DNA from: UBA1351 sp963677885
Lineage (GTDB): Bacteria; Bacillota; Clostridia; Lachnospirales; Vallitaleaceae
NCBI GenBank assembly: GCA_963677885.1
Contig: OY782500.1
Coordinates: 1,674,001-1,738,000 of the forward strand
Reading direction: 5' to 3'
DNA: 64,000 nucleotides
A program made the translations under genes and the position numbers. Numbering within the stretch: the stretch's first letter is position 1; each line of letters begins with the position of its first letter. Below the pieces are notes generated by a model. It ran no database searches and was not told the DNA's origin. It saw nothing but the letters and a program-made list of their open reading frames with translations. Positions 53,112 through 60,409 of the stretch are shown piece after piece.

Positions 53112-53234
53112 CTATCCGGTCGTTACTGTAAAGTCTTCTCCGTCAGTCAAAAGATCCTGCCCCCTCATGTCTCCAGATCCAATAGCACTAATCGTTAACA
53201 TCACTGCGAGTACAATAGCTAAAATCTTCTTCAT
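53112..53234 (-). CDS. Short exported peptide, probable signalling-peptide precursor
   Basis: A 40-codon frame with AGGAGG 5 nt before ATG 53234 and a TAG stop at 53112-53114. The first 18 residues form a clear signal peptide: basic MKK, then hydrophobic ILAIVLAVMLTISA. The remainder is a short acidic tail ending in EDFTVTTG. Size, export signal and position are those of Phr/PapR-type pheromone precursors of RRNPP regulators. A regulator of that type starts 90 bp away on the other strand. Which part is the mature peptide is unknown. No database support was available. Confidence 0.72.
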   Translation of the reverse strand: MKKILAIVLAVMLTISAIGSGDMRGQDLLTDGEDFTVTTG

Positions 53235-53260
53235 AGAACCTCCTGTTAGGCTGTAATTGA

Positions 53261-53294
53261 TGGTATAATGTAAGAATAATAGGATTTGGTCCTA
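53261..53294 (+). promoter_or_regulatory. Promoter and candidate operator of the TPR regulator
   Basis: Extended -10 TGGTATAAT (53261-53269) with no good -35. A perfect inverted repeat TAGGA-TTTGG-TCCTA lies at 53280-53294, just after the expected transcription start. It is well placed for autoregulation. Confidence 0.5.
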
Positions 53295-53324
53295 AAAAAA
53301 CACCACATTACATAGGGGTTCATC

Positions 53325-54320
53325 ATGTCATTTGATTATGTTAGATTTGGAAGTATCATCAAAAACCATAGAAAGAGAATGAACTATTCTCAAAAGGCTG
53401 TTTACAGCCTGACAGGGATTTCTGTAGAGACCCAGCGGCTGCTGGAAAACGGTCATAGAGAGCCCCGTCTGGTTACCTTGGAACGCCTGTCTGAGCTTTA
53501 TAAGGCTGATTTGGTTCACGAACTTGTTCATACAAGAACCAATTCTGACTTTTTTTCTGAGGAATTCCTGGATGATATGCAAAACCTCATTAACACCTTT
53601 GATTACGACGGCTTTTTGTCAAAAATCGAGACCTTAATTGACAACATCAAAAAAGAGTATCTCCAGGATACTCAAAAATCGACAGACAATATGAAATTCA
53701 TCGAATTCCTTGAATCTTTTAAACACCAGGAATTCTTTACCATTAGATATTCCCTTCATAACACTGCCTTCTTGGAACAGCTCCTTTATTATTTTTCCAG
53801 AAACAAAGCCGAGATCCTTGGTGATCAGGAGCTCTATTATCTAGAGATACAAGTGGCTATGATTTTAGCGGTTATTTACCGCCAGGCAGACGACTTCCAA
53901 AAATCTGAGGATATACTTCTTACCATCATTAACCGACTGAAATTCGTGGCTAACCGCAGCAACAGGCAAAATGATTATTTTATAGTTGCCCATATTAATC
54001 TTTCTTATGTCTATAATCGTAGAAATGAGTATAACCGGGTACTTGAAACCATCGACAGGCTTATGGTCATGAACGATGTCCGAATCAAGAGAACCCATCT
54101 TCTGGATTTACTGAACAGGAAGGCCGTTGCCCTTCTAAGACTTGGTAACGATAACTATAAGGACGTTTTCACCACTGTTTTTCTTCTTAGCAATGAGGCA
54201 GAAGCCAAAATGCAGTACAAGATTCTGGTTGAGGTTTTTGATATTCATGCTGAAGAATTTGTTAATATGGATTATGTCAAAGGGCGTCCCCACCTGGATT
54301 ACCAGGCAAAAACATCATAA
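53325..54320 (+). CDS. XRE-type regulator with TPR-like domain (RRNPP-like)
   Basis: The N-terminal 65 residues are an XRE helix-turn-helix: FGSIIKNHRKRMNYSQKAVY, LTGISVETQRLLENG and RLVTLERLSELY. The remaining 265 residues are helical pairs of TPR type, for example AVIYRQADDFQKSEDILL, NLSYVYNRRNEYNRVLETI and LLNRKAVALLRLGND. Both domains together define peptide-responsive RRNPP/Rgg/PlcR-like regulators. The divergent 40-residue exported peptide gene supports that. AGGGG lies about 7 nt before the ATG. The expected targets are its own promoter and the peptide operon. Confidence 0.85.
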   Translation: MSFDYVRFGSIIKNHRKRMNYSQKAVYSLTGISVETQRLLENGHREPRLVTLERLSELYKADLVHELVHTRTNSDFFSEEFLDDMQNLINTFDYDGFLSKIETLIDNIKKEYLQDTQKSTDNMKFIEFLESFKHQEFFTIRYSLHNTAFLEQLLYYFSRNKAEILGDQELYYLEIQVAMILAVIYRQADDFQKSEDILLTIINRLKFVANRSNRQNDYFIVAHINLSYVYNRRNEYNRVLETIDRLMVMNDVRIKRTHLLDLLNRKAVALLRLGNDNYKDVFTTVFLLSNEAEAKMQYKILVEVFDIHAEEFVNMDYVKGRPHLDYQAKTS

Positions 54321-54343
54321 TTTTGACTGTCAAAAAGTTTTAC

Positions 54344-54372
54344 TTGTTTTATTATTGAAACCATGATATACT
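54344..54372 (+). promoter_or_regulatory. Promoter of the cold-shock gene
   Basis: TTGTTT (54344-54349), a 17-nt spacer and TATACT (54367-54372). This gives a leader of about 112 nt, long as in cspA mRNAs whose leader folds with temperature. Confidence 0.6.
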
Positions 54373-54491
54373 AAGCAAGCTTAAAAGTTATAAATTGAAT
54401 AGAAGTTTTTTGATATGCCTTTAGGGTTTTTCATCAGGAATTTTTAAACATTTGAACAATTAGGTAAAATAAAATTTCGGAGGAAAAAGAA

Positions 54492-54692
54492 ATGACTAAA
54501 GGTACAGTAAAATGGTTTAACAGCGACAAAGGATTTGGTTTTATTACAGCAGAAGACGGAACTGACGTATTCGCTCACTACTCACAAATCCAAAAAGACG
54601 GTTTCAAATCTTTAGAAGAAGGCGAAAGCGTTTCTTTCACAGTTGTTCAAGGTCAAAAAGGCCCACAAGCTGAGAACATTGTTGCTGAATAA
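54492..54692 (+). CDS. Cold-shock protein (CspA family)
   Basis: A 66-residue OB-fold RNA chaperone. Both RNA-binding motifs are canonical: KGFGFITAEDG (RNP1) and VFAHYSQI (RNP2, VFAHY). It melts mRNA structure and is often induced on cooling or in stationary phase. GGAGG lies 8 nt upstream, and a strong terminator follows. The codon choice (many AAA, GAA, TTC) suggests high expression compared with its neighbours. Confidence 0.96.
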   Translation: MTKGTVKWFNSDKGFGFITAEDGTDVFAHYSQIQKDGFKSLEEGESVSFTVVQGQKGPQAENIVAE

Positions 54693-54705
54693 TTCAGACA
54701 ATGAT

Positions 54706-54740
54706 AAAGGATTACAATCTTAGGATTGTAATCCTTTTTT
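54706..54740 (+). terminator. Intrinsic terminator of the cold-shock gene
   Basis: Stem AAAGGATTACAATC/GATTGTAATCCTTT with a 4-nt loop and a following T6 tract on the plus strand. It may also slow convergent transcription from the Phd-Uma2 gene. Confidence 0.9.
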
Positions 54741-54753
54741 AATGCAAAAAATG

Positions 54754-55539
54754 CTATTCCTTAACACAAAACTCCAATCCCTCATAAATAAAGGACCGGC
54801 AGGTCTCCCCTTCCTTGTAAATCCTTGCACCGGCAATCTCATAATTTTCAAAATGATAAATAAGAATCTGGGACATTTCCTGGTCCACTATCCAGTATTC
54901 TTCTATCCCGGAATCCTTATACAGGTCTAATTTGGTAATCATATCCTTTCGGGAACTACTTGGAGAAAGGACTTCCACTACCAATCTAGGTATACCCAAA
55001 TAATGTCCACTCTCATCCACCTCATCTCTCCAATTACACACGATCAGTAGATCCGGTTGCACAACATTGGACTTTTGATGATTTCTCCTGTGTAGGGTAA
55101 CATCAAAAGGAGACATAAATACATCACAGGTTTTTCCCTCAAGAAAATTATTAAATACGATATGCATTCTGGCTATGACCCTTTGATGAAAAACTGTAGG
55201 TGCAGCCAGCATATAGACTTGCCCGTCAATATACTCATACCGGTTGTTGGCCTCTTCATTCATCTTGGTAAACTCTTCAAAGGTCATGGTTACCGGTTGA
55301 AGATTATAGGCCTCTGCAGCATCCGACATATGCCCAGGTGGATAAGCTTTAACATAAGTATCATTGACACCATACAAAAGCCCTAAAGGAAATGAACCCT
55401 CACCTTCTTCATCCTCCTGACTATGATTAAGGAGCTTGGCAATAGTCTTGCCGTTTTTGGTAATATAAACCGGCTCCGTTGAACAAAGTCTTAAATACTT
55501 GCCAAAACTGTTTTTAATATCTGTTGAAGTCACTTTCAT
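54754..55539 (-). CDS. Phd/YefM-like antitoxin domain fused to a Uma2-type nuclease domain
   Basis: Residues 1-50 match a Phd/YefM antitoxin N-terminus: VTSTDIKNSFGKYLRL and VYITKNGKTIAKLL. After a linker, residues about 85-260 match the Uma2 (DUF820) restriction-endonuclease-like family: YEYIDGQVYML, the catalytic PDLLIVC with RLVVEVLSPSS (PD..ExL pattern), and DLYKDSGIEEYWIVD. So a DNA-binding neutraliser and a possible nuclease share one chain. The start is ATG 55539 with GGAGG 6 nt upstream. No separate toxin partner is nearby. Function of Uma2 proteins is little known; the reading is family-based. Confidence 0.85.
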   Translation of the reverse strand: MKVTSTDIKNSFGKYLRLCSTEPVYITKNGKTIAKLLNHSQEDEEGEGSFPLGLLYGVNDTYVKAYPPGHMSDAAEAYNLQPVTMTFEEFTKMNEEANNRYEYIDGQVYMLAAPTVFHQRVIARMHIVFNNFLEGKTCDVFMSPFDVTLHRRNHQKSNVVQPDLLIVCNWRDEVDESGHYLGIPRLVVEVLSPSSSRKDMITKLDLYKDSGIEEYWIVDQEMSQILIYHFENYEIAGARIYKEGETCRSFIYEGLEFCVKE

Positions 55540-55548
55540 CATAAACCT

Positions 55549-55654
55549 CCAAGTTAAGAACAAAAGTCTCGTTTAACGAGACTGGTTCCGCATCGCGGAT
55601 TGTTCCAGTTGTTCGACGGAAATTGGCTTGTTTAAAGCAATTTCCAAGTTAAGA
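55549..55654. repeat. Small hairpin-ended insertion flanked by 11-bp direct repeats
   Basis: CCAAGTTAAGA occurs at 55549-55559 and again at 55644-55654, 95 bp apart. The stretch between has a hairpin at one end (GTCTCGT-TTA-ACGAGAC, 55566-55582) and another at the other end (GGAAATTG...CAATTTCC, 55618-55645). The structure looks like a short non-coding mobile or repeat element with a target duplication. Confidence 0.5.
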
Positions 55655-55659
55655 GCCCA

Positions 55660-55708
55660 AATTAAAATGGCTAATCTAGCTTTATTTTAGCTAAATTAGC
55701 CATTATAG
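55660..55708 (-). terminator. Hairpin after the Old Yellow Enzyme gene
   Basis: Stem of about 16 bp, AATGGCTAAT-TAGCT paired with AGCTA-ATTAGCCATT with one mismatch, followed on the minus strand by TTTAATTT. A probable terminator. Confidence 0.65.
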
Positions 55709-55752
55709 TCAATAATCCATAACGCCTATTCTTATGTCATGATATGGTATTT

Positions 55753-56766
55753 CTAGAATCCACGCTTATACTGCTGAGGTATTGCCTCCTCAAAACCAGC
55801 TTCTGCATAGGCTTGAAGTGGAAAATAGGGGTTACGAAGAAGGAGTCTTCCAAGGGCAACCAGATCAGCCCGATCGTTTTGAAGGACCTCTTCAATCATA
55901 TCCAAGGTGTTAATCAAACCAACTGCAATGGTATCTATACCACAGGCTTTCTTGATCTTTTCGGCAAACTGAACCTGATATCCGGGATAAACATTCATCT
56001 GAACCGGTAAAGTCCCTCCAGATGAAACATGAACAATATCAAGACCTTCCTTGACTTCATTAATGATCTTTACCATTTCATCACCATCAATACCTTCAGG
56101 AGCATAATCTGAAGCTGACACTCTAAGGGCTAAGGCAACTTGTTCAGGTATAAGAGCCTTGATTTCTTTTATGATTCTCTTGAGAAGACGACACCGGTTT
56201 TCAAGACTTCCACCGTATTCATCAGTCCTCAAATTAGTAACCGGTGACAGGAACTCGTGATTAAGATAACCATGGGCACCATGGATCTCAATCATCTCAT
56301 AACCGGCCTGGACAGCTCTTTTTGCTCCATCAGCAAAGGCCTTTACCACTTGATCAATACCTTCCAGGCTTAATTCTAACGGTGTCCTGTATTTTTCACT
56401 AAAGGGAATGGGACTTGGGGCAACAGGCATGGTATCTACCGCCTCACTTTTACGTCCGGCATGGGCAATCTGAATAGCCGGACATGCTCCATGTTGCTTA
56501 ATCCGTCTGGCAATCTCAGCATGCCCCTCTATATGGTCATCTGACCAAATTCCAAGGTCATGATCAGAAATTCGTCCTTCCGGAGCAACGCCTGTTGCTT
56601 CAACTATAATTAGACCGGCTCCGCCAATCGCCCTTGTTTCATAATGGGTATAGTGAAAGTCAGTCGCCTTTCCGTCTAAAGTTGCCGAATACATACACAT
56701 AGGCGGCATAACCAAACGATTTTTAAGTTCTATGTTTCCAAGTCTAAATGGGCTTAATGTTTTCAT
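55753..56766 (-). CDS. namA: NADPH dehydrogenase, Old Yellow Enzyme family (NamA/YqjM-like)
   Basis: An FMN TIM-barrel ene-reductase of 337 residues. The match is close: MPPMCMYSATLDGK with the class-III Cys, HYETRAIGGAGLIIVEATG, the His pair in IQIAHAGRK, IEIHGAHGYLNHEFLSP, and the phosphate-binding ALGRLLLRNP near the end. It reduces C=C bonds of enals, quinones or nitro compounds, often as a stress response. The start is set at 56766 with GAGAGG 7 nt upstream. It stands alone, with the DUF1848 gene 70 bp upstream. Confidence 0.92.
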   Translation of the reverse strand: MKTLSPFRLGNIELKNRLVMPPMCMYSATLDGKATDFHYTHYETRAIGGAGLIIVEATGVAPEGRISDHDLGIWSDDHIEGHAEIARRIKQHGACPAIQIAHAGRKSEAVDTMPVAPSPIPFSEKYRTPLELSLEGIDQVVKAFADGAKRAVQAGYEMIEIHGAHGYLNHEFLSPVTNLRTDEYGGSLENRCRLLKRIIKEIKALIPEQVALALRVSASDYAPEGIDGDEMVKIINEVKEGLDIVHVSSGGTLPVQMNVYPGYQVQFAEKIKKACGIDTIAVGLINTLDMIEEVLQNDRADLVALGRLLLRNPYFPLQAYAEAGFEEAIPQQYKRGF

Positions 56767-56833
56767 GATTCTACCTCTCTTCACAGTAGTCTTCTTGATT
56801 TGTTACTTAAATAACTTATATTTAAAAAGGTGA

Positions 56834-57787
56834 TTACCATAGCTTTTGCTGGCCGTTCTCCTTATCTTTGCGAAATGACTTCTGGCCCTTTCTTAAGGTT
56901 ACTTTTTCCTCATCAACCCAGCCAGTTAAAATCGGGGAAGCCGGATCATGTTCTTTCCAATTATCTCTGGCAACCTGGTCATTAACATTGGCATAGCAAT
57001 AAGTACAGCCATGGAGGCAGGTATCATATCGCCCGATATCAATAGATTGCATACACCCGCAAACCTGACGGTTACCGTCCTTAGTATGGGCGTTTGCCAG
57101 CTCACTGCCAATGAGTTTTTCTATATAAGTTCCGTCAATACATGCGCCATGACGGATACCAAGGTCATCCAAATCGTATTTTTCAGCACAGGTTTCAAGG
57201 GTCAATCCATATTGATTGGTCATCTTTGCAAACCTTATGGCGATGTCTCTAACCTGGTCCTCAGTCAACTCATATATGCCTTCCTCAAGGAGCTTTTTAC
57301 GATTTTTTCTGTAATGATCAACAAAAGAAATCACCACTTTCTCTGTGTATTTTCCAAGAGTTTTTAAAAGTATGCCAAAGGCTTTTTCGTGGTAATCAAC
57401 ACTATAGTTGGAAGTAATTAAGATGGGGTCATATCTTAAGATAACCCTTTCTTTGCCGATCTTGTCACTCAACTTAATAAAGTTCTTCACAATCTCATGC
57501 TTATCATCAATGCCTGCTTCAATATCCTTTTGATAGGGTGTAATAGTAAATTGAAAATAATAGTCATACTCCATCTCGTCAATCTCATCCAGGTACTTCA
57601 TCATGGGACCGGCATCCTTGGTCCAAAAAACGATGCAGTCCACCACATCCTTAGACAGGTTTACTTTCGATATTTGGTTAGTATTAAAAGGGTTTGAGAC
57701 ACACACATAAGCCTCCCGTAAGCGGTTCATCAACCACTCAGGGTAAAAGGCCGGTATATCCGTTCTCCTACTGCAGGAAATAATCAT
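56834..57787 (-). CDS. DUF1848 family protein with C-terminal Cys cluster
   Basis: The protein opens IISCSRRTDIPAFYPEWL, the family signature, and continues with VDCIVFWTKDAGPM and ILRYDPILIT, reading as a TIM-barrel-like fold. The C-terminus has CGCMQSIDIGRYDTCLHGC then TYCYAN, a dense Cys group that probably holds an Fe-S cluster and recalls radical-SAM proteins. The reaction is unknown. The start at 57787 has GAGGTGG 5 nt upstream; the longer frame from 57862 lacks a site. It is divergent from the AraC gene, with 153 bp between them. Confidence 0.82.
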   Translation of the reverse strand: MIISCSRRTDIPAFYPEWLMNRLREAYVCVSNPFNTNQISKVNLSKDVVDCIVFWTKDAGPMMKYLDEIDEMEYDYYFQFTITPYQKDIEAGIDDKHEIVKNFIKLSDKIGKERVILRYDPILITSNYSVDYHEKAFGILLKTLGKYTEKVVISFVDHYRKNRKKLLEEGIYELTEDQVRDIAIRFAKMTNQYGLTLETCAEKYDLDDLGIRHGACIDGTYIEKLIGSELANAHTKDGNRQVCGCMQSIDIGRYDTCLHGCTYCYANVNDQVARDNWKEHDPASPILTGWVDEEKVTLRKGQKSFRKDKENGQQKLW

Positions 57788-57940
57788 GATCCACCTCATA
57801 AAAAACTTTTCCCATTCATTATAAGCCATAAAATTGTAAAAGTCACATAAGATCAAATCCACCTGATTTTAACTTTGAAGATTAACCGGAATGTGCTACA
57901 CTAGTTTAAAGTCCTAAAGTACTTTCAGAAAGGAGAAGTC

Positions 57941-58804
57941 ATGAACAATCAGTCCATCATTATGAAATCCATAAAACATATCGAAGCCCACCTTCAGGAT
58001 GAGTTAATTATTAGGGATATTGCTGACCACTTTGGCTTCTCCAGTTTTTACTACAGCCGTCTCTTTAAGGGGATCACCAACCTGTCTCCCAAGGACTATA
58101 TTATTGGTAGAAAGGTAACCGAAAGTCTCCATGACCTGCTAACATGTGATGCTCGAATTCTAGATATCGCCCTAAAATACGGTTTCAATTCCAACGAAAC
58201 CTATACAAGAGCTTTTCAAAAGTCTTTTGGCCTTACACCTAGTGACATCCGAAAAACAGGCTTGGTCAATCCTATGAAAAGAATGAATGAAATTACAGAA
58301 GAAAGCCTTAAAAGACAGGCATTTAGAGTTAATGAAGCACCGACCCTGGTCAACCTTCCTGAGGTCAAACTAGCCGGTATCCCCTTTTACTATGATGTAT
58401 CCTGCCAGAATGACCTAACACCACAATGGCAACACCTGATGGATAACTTAAAATACATTCCACATATTCACCAGCCTAACCGCTATTACCAACTACAGTT
58501 TTGGTTTCCTGATCAGGCTGATGATTCCATCTATTTTTTTGTTGGGATTGAGGTCGATTCATTGGAAGGTCTGCCTATTCAGCTAACCGGAAAAGTCATT
58601 GCTTCAAGAAAATATCTTCGATTTAAACACAAAGGCCGATCCAACCAAGTTGGATTGACCTATGACTATATCTATAAAGATTTTTTGCCTCACTCAAACT
58701 ATGAACTAAAAGAATTTTACGACTTTGAATATTATGGCCCTGATTATCTGGGCCCCTACAATGATAATTCCATCAGTGAGATTTACATTCCTGTTCAGTC
58801 CTAA
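57941..58804 (+). CDS. AraC-family regulator with GyrI-like effector domain
   Basis: The N-terminal 110 residues form the AraC double HTH: IIRDIADHFGFSSFYYSRLF and ILDIALKYGFNSNETYTRAF, ending GLTPSDIRK. Residues about 130-287 form a GyrI/AraC-E effector domain (VKLAGIPFYYD, then YYQLQFWFPDQ). Such regulators (Rob/SoxS-like build) bind small organic ligands and activate stress or export genes. AAAGGAG precedes the ATG by 7 nt. It is divergent from the DUF1848 gene. A hairpin follows its stop. Confidence 0.88.
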   Translation: MNNQSIIMKSIKHIEAHLQDELIIRDIADHFGFSSFYYSRLFKGITNLSPKDYIIGRKVTESLHDLLTCDARILDIALKYGFNSNETYTRAFQKSFGLTPSDIRKTGLVNPMKRMNEITEESLKRQAFRVNEAPTLVNLPEVKLAGIPFYYDVSCQNDLTPQWQHLMDNLKYIPHIHQPNRYYQLQFWFPDQADDSIYFFVGIEVDSLEGLPIQLTGKVIASRKYLRFKHKGRSNQVGLTYDYIYKDFLPHSNYELKEFYDFEYYGPDYLGPYNDNSISEIYIPVQS

Positions 58805-58831
58805 GTAAGGGCTGGTTTCAGCCCACCTTAG
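58800..58831. terminator. Shared hairpin between convergent AraC and TIM-barrel genes
   Basis: The 14-bp imperfect stem (with GGGCTG-GTTT-CAGCCC at its core) spans both stop codons. There is no long T tract, so its strength as terminator is uncertain. Confidence 0.5.
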
Positions 58832-59625
58832 ATCATTCGAATCCTGGTTATATCCTCTCGAATGGCTACAAGAGGTGGAAACTCCTTTGACAGTCCATAA
58901 GGGCTTTCCAGAACAATATAGCCCATAAACTTTATATCATGAAAATGCTTCATAGACCCATAGAAATTCACATCGCCGTCACCCAGAAGCTGAAAGGTCT
59001 TTTCTCCACTGGCAAGGTCAAAATCTGAATCCTTGGCATGGACTTCACAGACATGTTCCTTAAGACTGGCGGCAATCCTGACTCCATCCTGATTCATCAT
59101 TCGCCATGGATTCTGGGTATCAAAGAGAAGTTTATAATACTTGGAATCCACTTCCTCTATGACCTTTAGATTTTGTCCTATGGTCATAACATTCTCGGAC
59201 CCAATAATAATATCTCTGGATTTACCAAGCTTTACCGCCTCCTTGAAAAAGTCGATGGCATGGTCCACATCCTCATCTGTATGTATAAAACTTTTATAAA
59301 AGCAAGGAATCTGAAGCTTGCGGATTCCCATTTCTGAAGCTATTTCCACTGCCTCATGGGTAAGATCCAGCAACTCGCTGTGGTTGTCTTTTTCTATTAT
59401 ACCCTTACTGATAAAAGCATTTAGGGCCAAGGTCGGTATATAGACACCGGTTTCCCTGGATGCCTCCATCAATTGCTGACGGACTTCTTTCTTAATCAAA
59501 GAGTCTTGACCTTCCCTTTTAAAATCAATGACCAAGCCATCGATACCAAGATTTTTGGCCTGGTGAAAGGGCTTATTGTCCGGCTCCGGTAATACCCACT
59601 GACATATTGCTATTGGATTCTTCAT
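58828..59625 (-). CDS. Sugar-phosphate isomerase/epimerase-like TIM barrel protein
   Basis: A 265-residue AP-endonuclease-2/xylose-isomerase-like barrel: GIDGLVIDFKREGQ, IGSENVMT, LLFDTQNPWRM and EVHAKDSDFD hold the expected metal-site Glu, Asp and His. The protein ends with a YIVLESPYG turn with the last Glu ligand. The family covers isomerases, epimerases and dehydratases, so the substrate is open. The start at 59625 has AAAGGAG 6 nt upstream. It is the last gene after the VWA protein, in one direction with the macro-domain gene. Confidence 0.82.
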   Translation of the reverse strand: MKNPIAICQWVLPEPDNKPFHQAKNLGIDGLVIDFKREGQDSLIKKEVRQQLMEASRETGVYIPTLALNAFISKGIIEKDNHSELLDLTHEAVEIASEMGIRKLQIPCFYKSFIHTDEDVDHAIDFFKEAVKLGKSRDIIIGSENVMTIGQNLKVIEEVDSKYYKLLFDTQNPWRMMNQDGVRIAASLKEHVCEVHAKDSDFDLASGEKTFQLLGDGDVNFYGSMKHFHDIKFMGYIVLESPYGLSKEFPPLVAIREDITRIRMI

Positions 59626-59678
59626 GTCTATCTCCTTTATGGTCTGATGGATAGAAGATTTGTAATCCTCTACCATGA

Positions 59679-60320
59679 TTACTGTCTACTTGCAAAATCC
59701 TTATCAATTTCCTCTTTCCAAGTTCTCTTTAAAGCTTTTCCCTTTCTATAGGAAGAAACTGCTGCACTGACCACTTCGAAATTCAAGGCTGTTCCTGCCT
59801 GGTCCGAGTGATAATTAGCTGCCCTGTCCGCTGATATTCCATAGGATGAGGCAGTTTTTACGGCATCAATATTGGCTCCCAGAAAAAGAAATTCCCAACC
59901 TTTAGACTTTTTCTTACTGATAAGGTGTTTGACTTTCTCAGGACTAAATTCCCGGCTGGCATTCTCTAGACCATCTGTTATGATGACAAAGAGAACCTTG
60001 TCAGCCTTTTGGTTCATTGGCGCCTCCTTCTGTGTCTGACTTACCTTTTTGATTGTCCGCCCCATGGCATCTAAAAGTGCCGTCGACCCTCTAACAAAAT
60101 AATCCTTGTCTGTCATCTCACTCAACTTATGTAAATCCATTCGATCATGAAGCAACTCGTAACGATCATCAAAAAGAACTGTTGTGACCACCACTTGGCC
60201 CACTTCTTTTCTCTGTTTCTTAAGCATCGAGTTAAAGCCACCGATCGTATCACTTTCCAAACCACTCATAGACCCGCTTCTGTCCAAAATAAAAACCAGT
60301 TCTGTCATATTTTTCTTCAT
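59679..60320 (-). CDS. VWA-domain protein
   Basis: A 213-residue cytoplasmic von Willebrand type A domain. The metal-dependent adhesion site is complete: FILDRSGSMSG (DxSxS), RGSTALLDA (Thr) and FVIITDGLENAS (Asp). Such stand-alone VWA proteins (TerY-like) act in stress or complex assembly; many are linked with phosphatases or ADP-ribose enzymes. GGAGG lies 8 nt before ATG 60320. It is between the macro-domain gene and the TIM-barrel gene. Function inferred from family only. Confidence 0.85.
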   Translation of the reverse strand: MKKNMTELVFILDRSGSMSGLESDTIGGFNSMLKKQRKEVGQVVVTTVLFDDRYELLHDRMDLHKLSEMTDKDYFVRGSTALLDAMGRTIKKVSQTQKEAPMNQKADKVLFVIITDGLENASREFSPEKVKHLISKKKSKGWEFLFLGANIDAVKTASSYGISADRAANYHSDQAGTALNFEVVSAAVSSYRKGKALKRTWKEEIDKDFASRQ

Positions 60321-60409
60321 TTTCATATCCTCCATTCTTTGAATGATTAAAGGATATAATAAAGTGAAGGGTAGATGGTCTCCTGATATGCGACAAATAA
60401 ATAGGCTAT

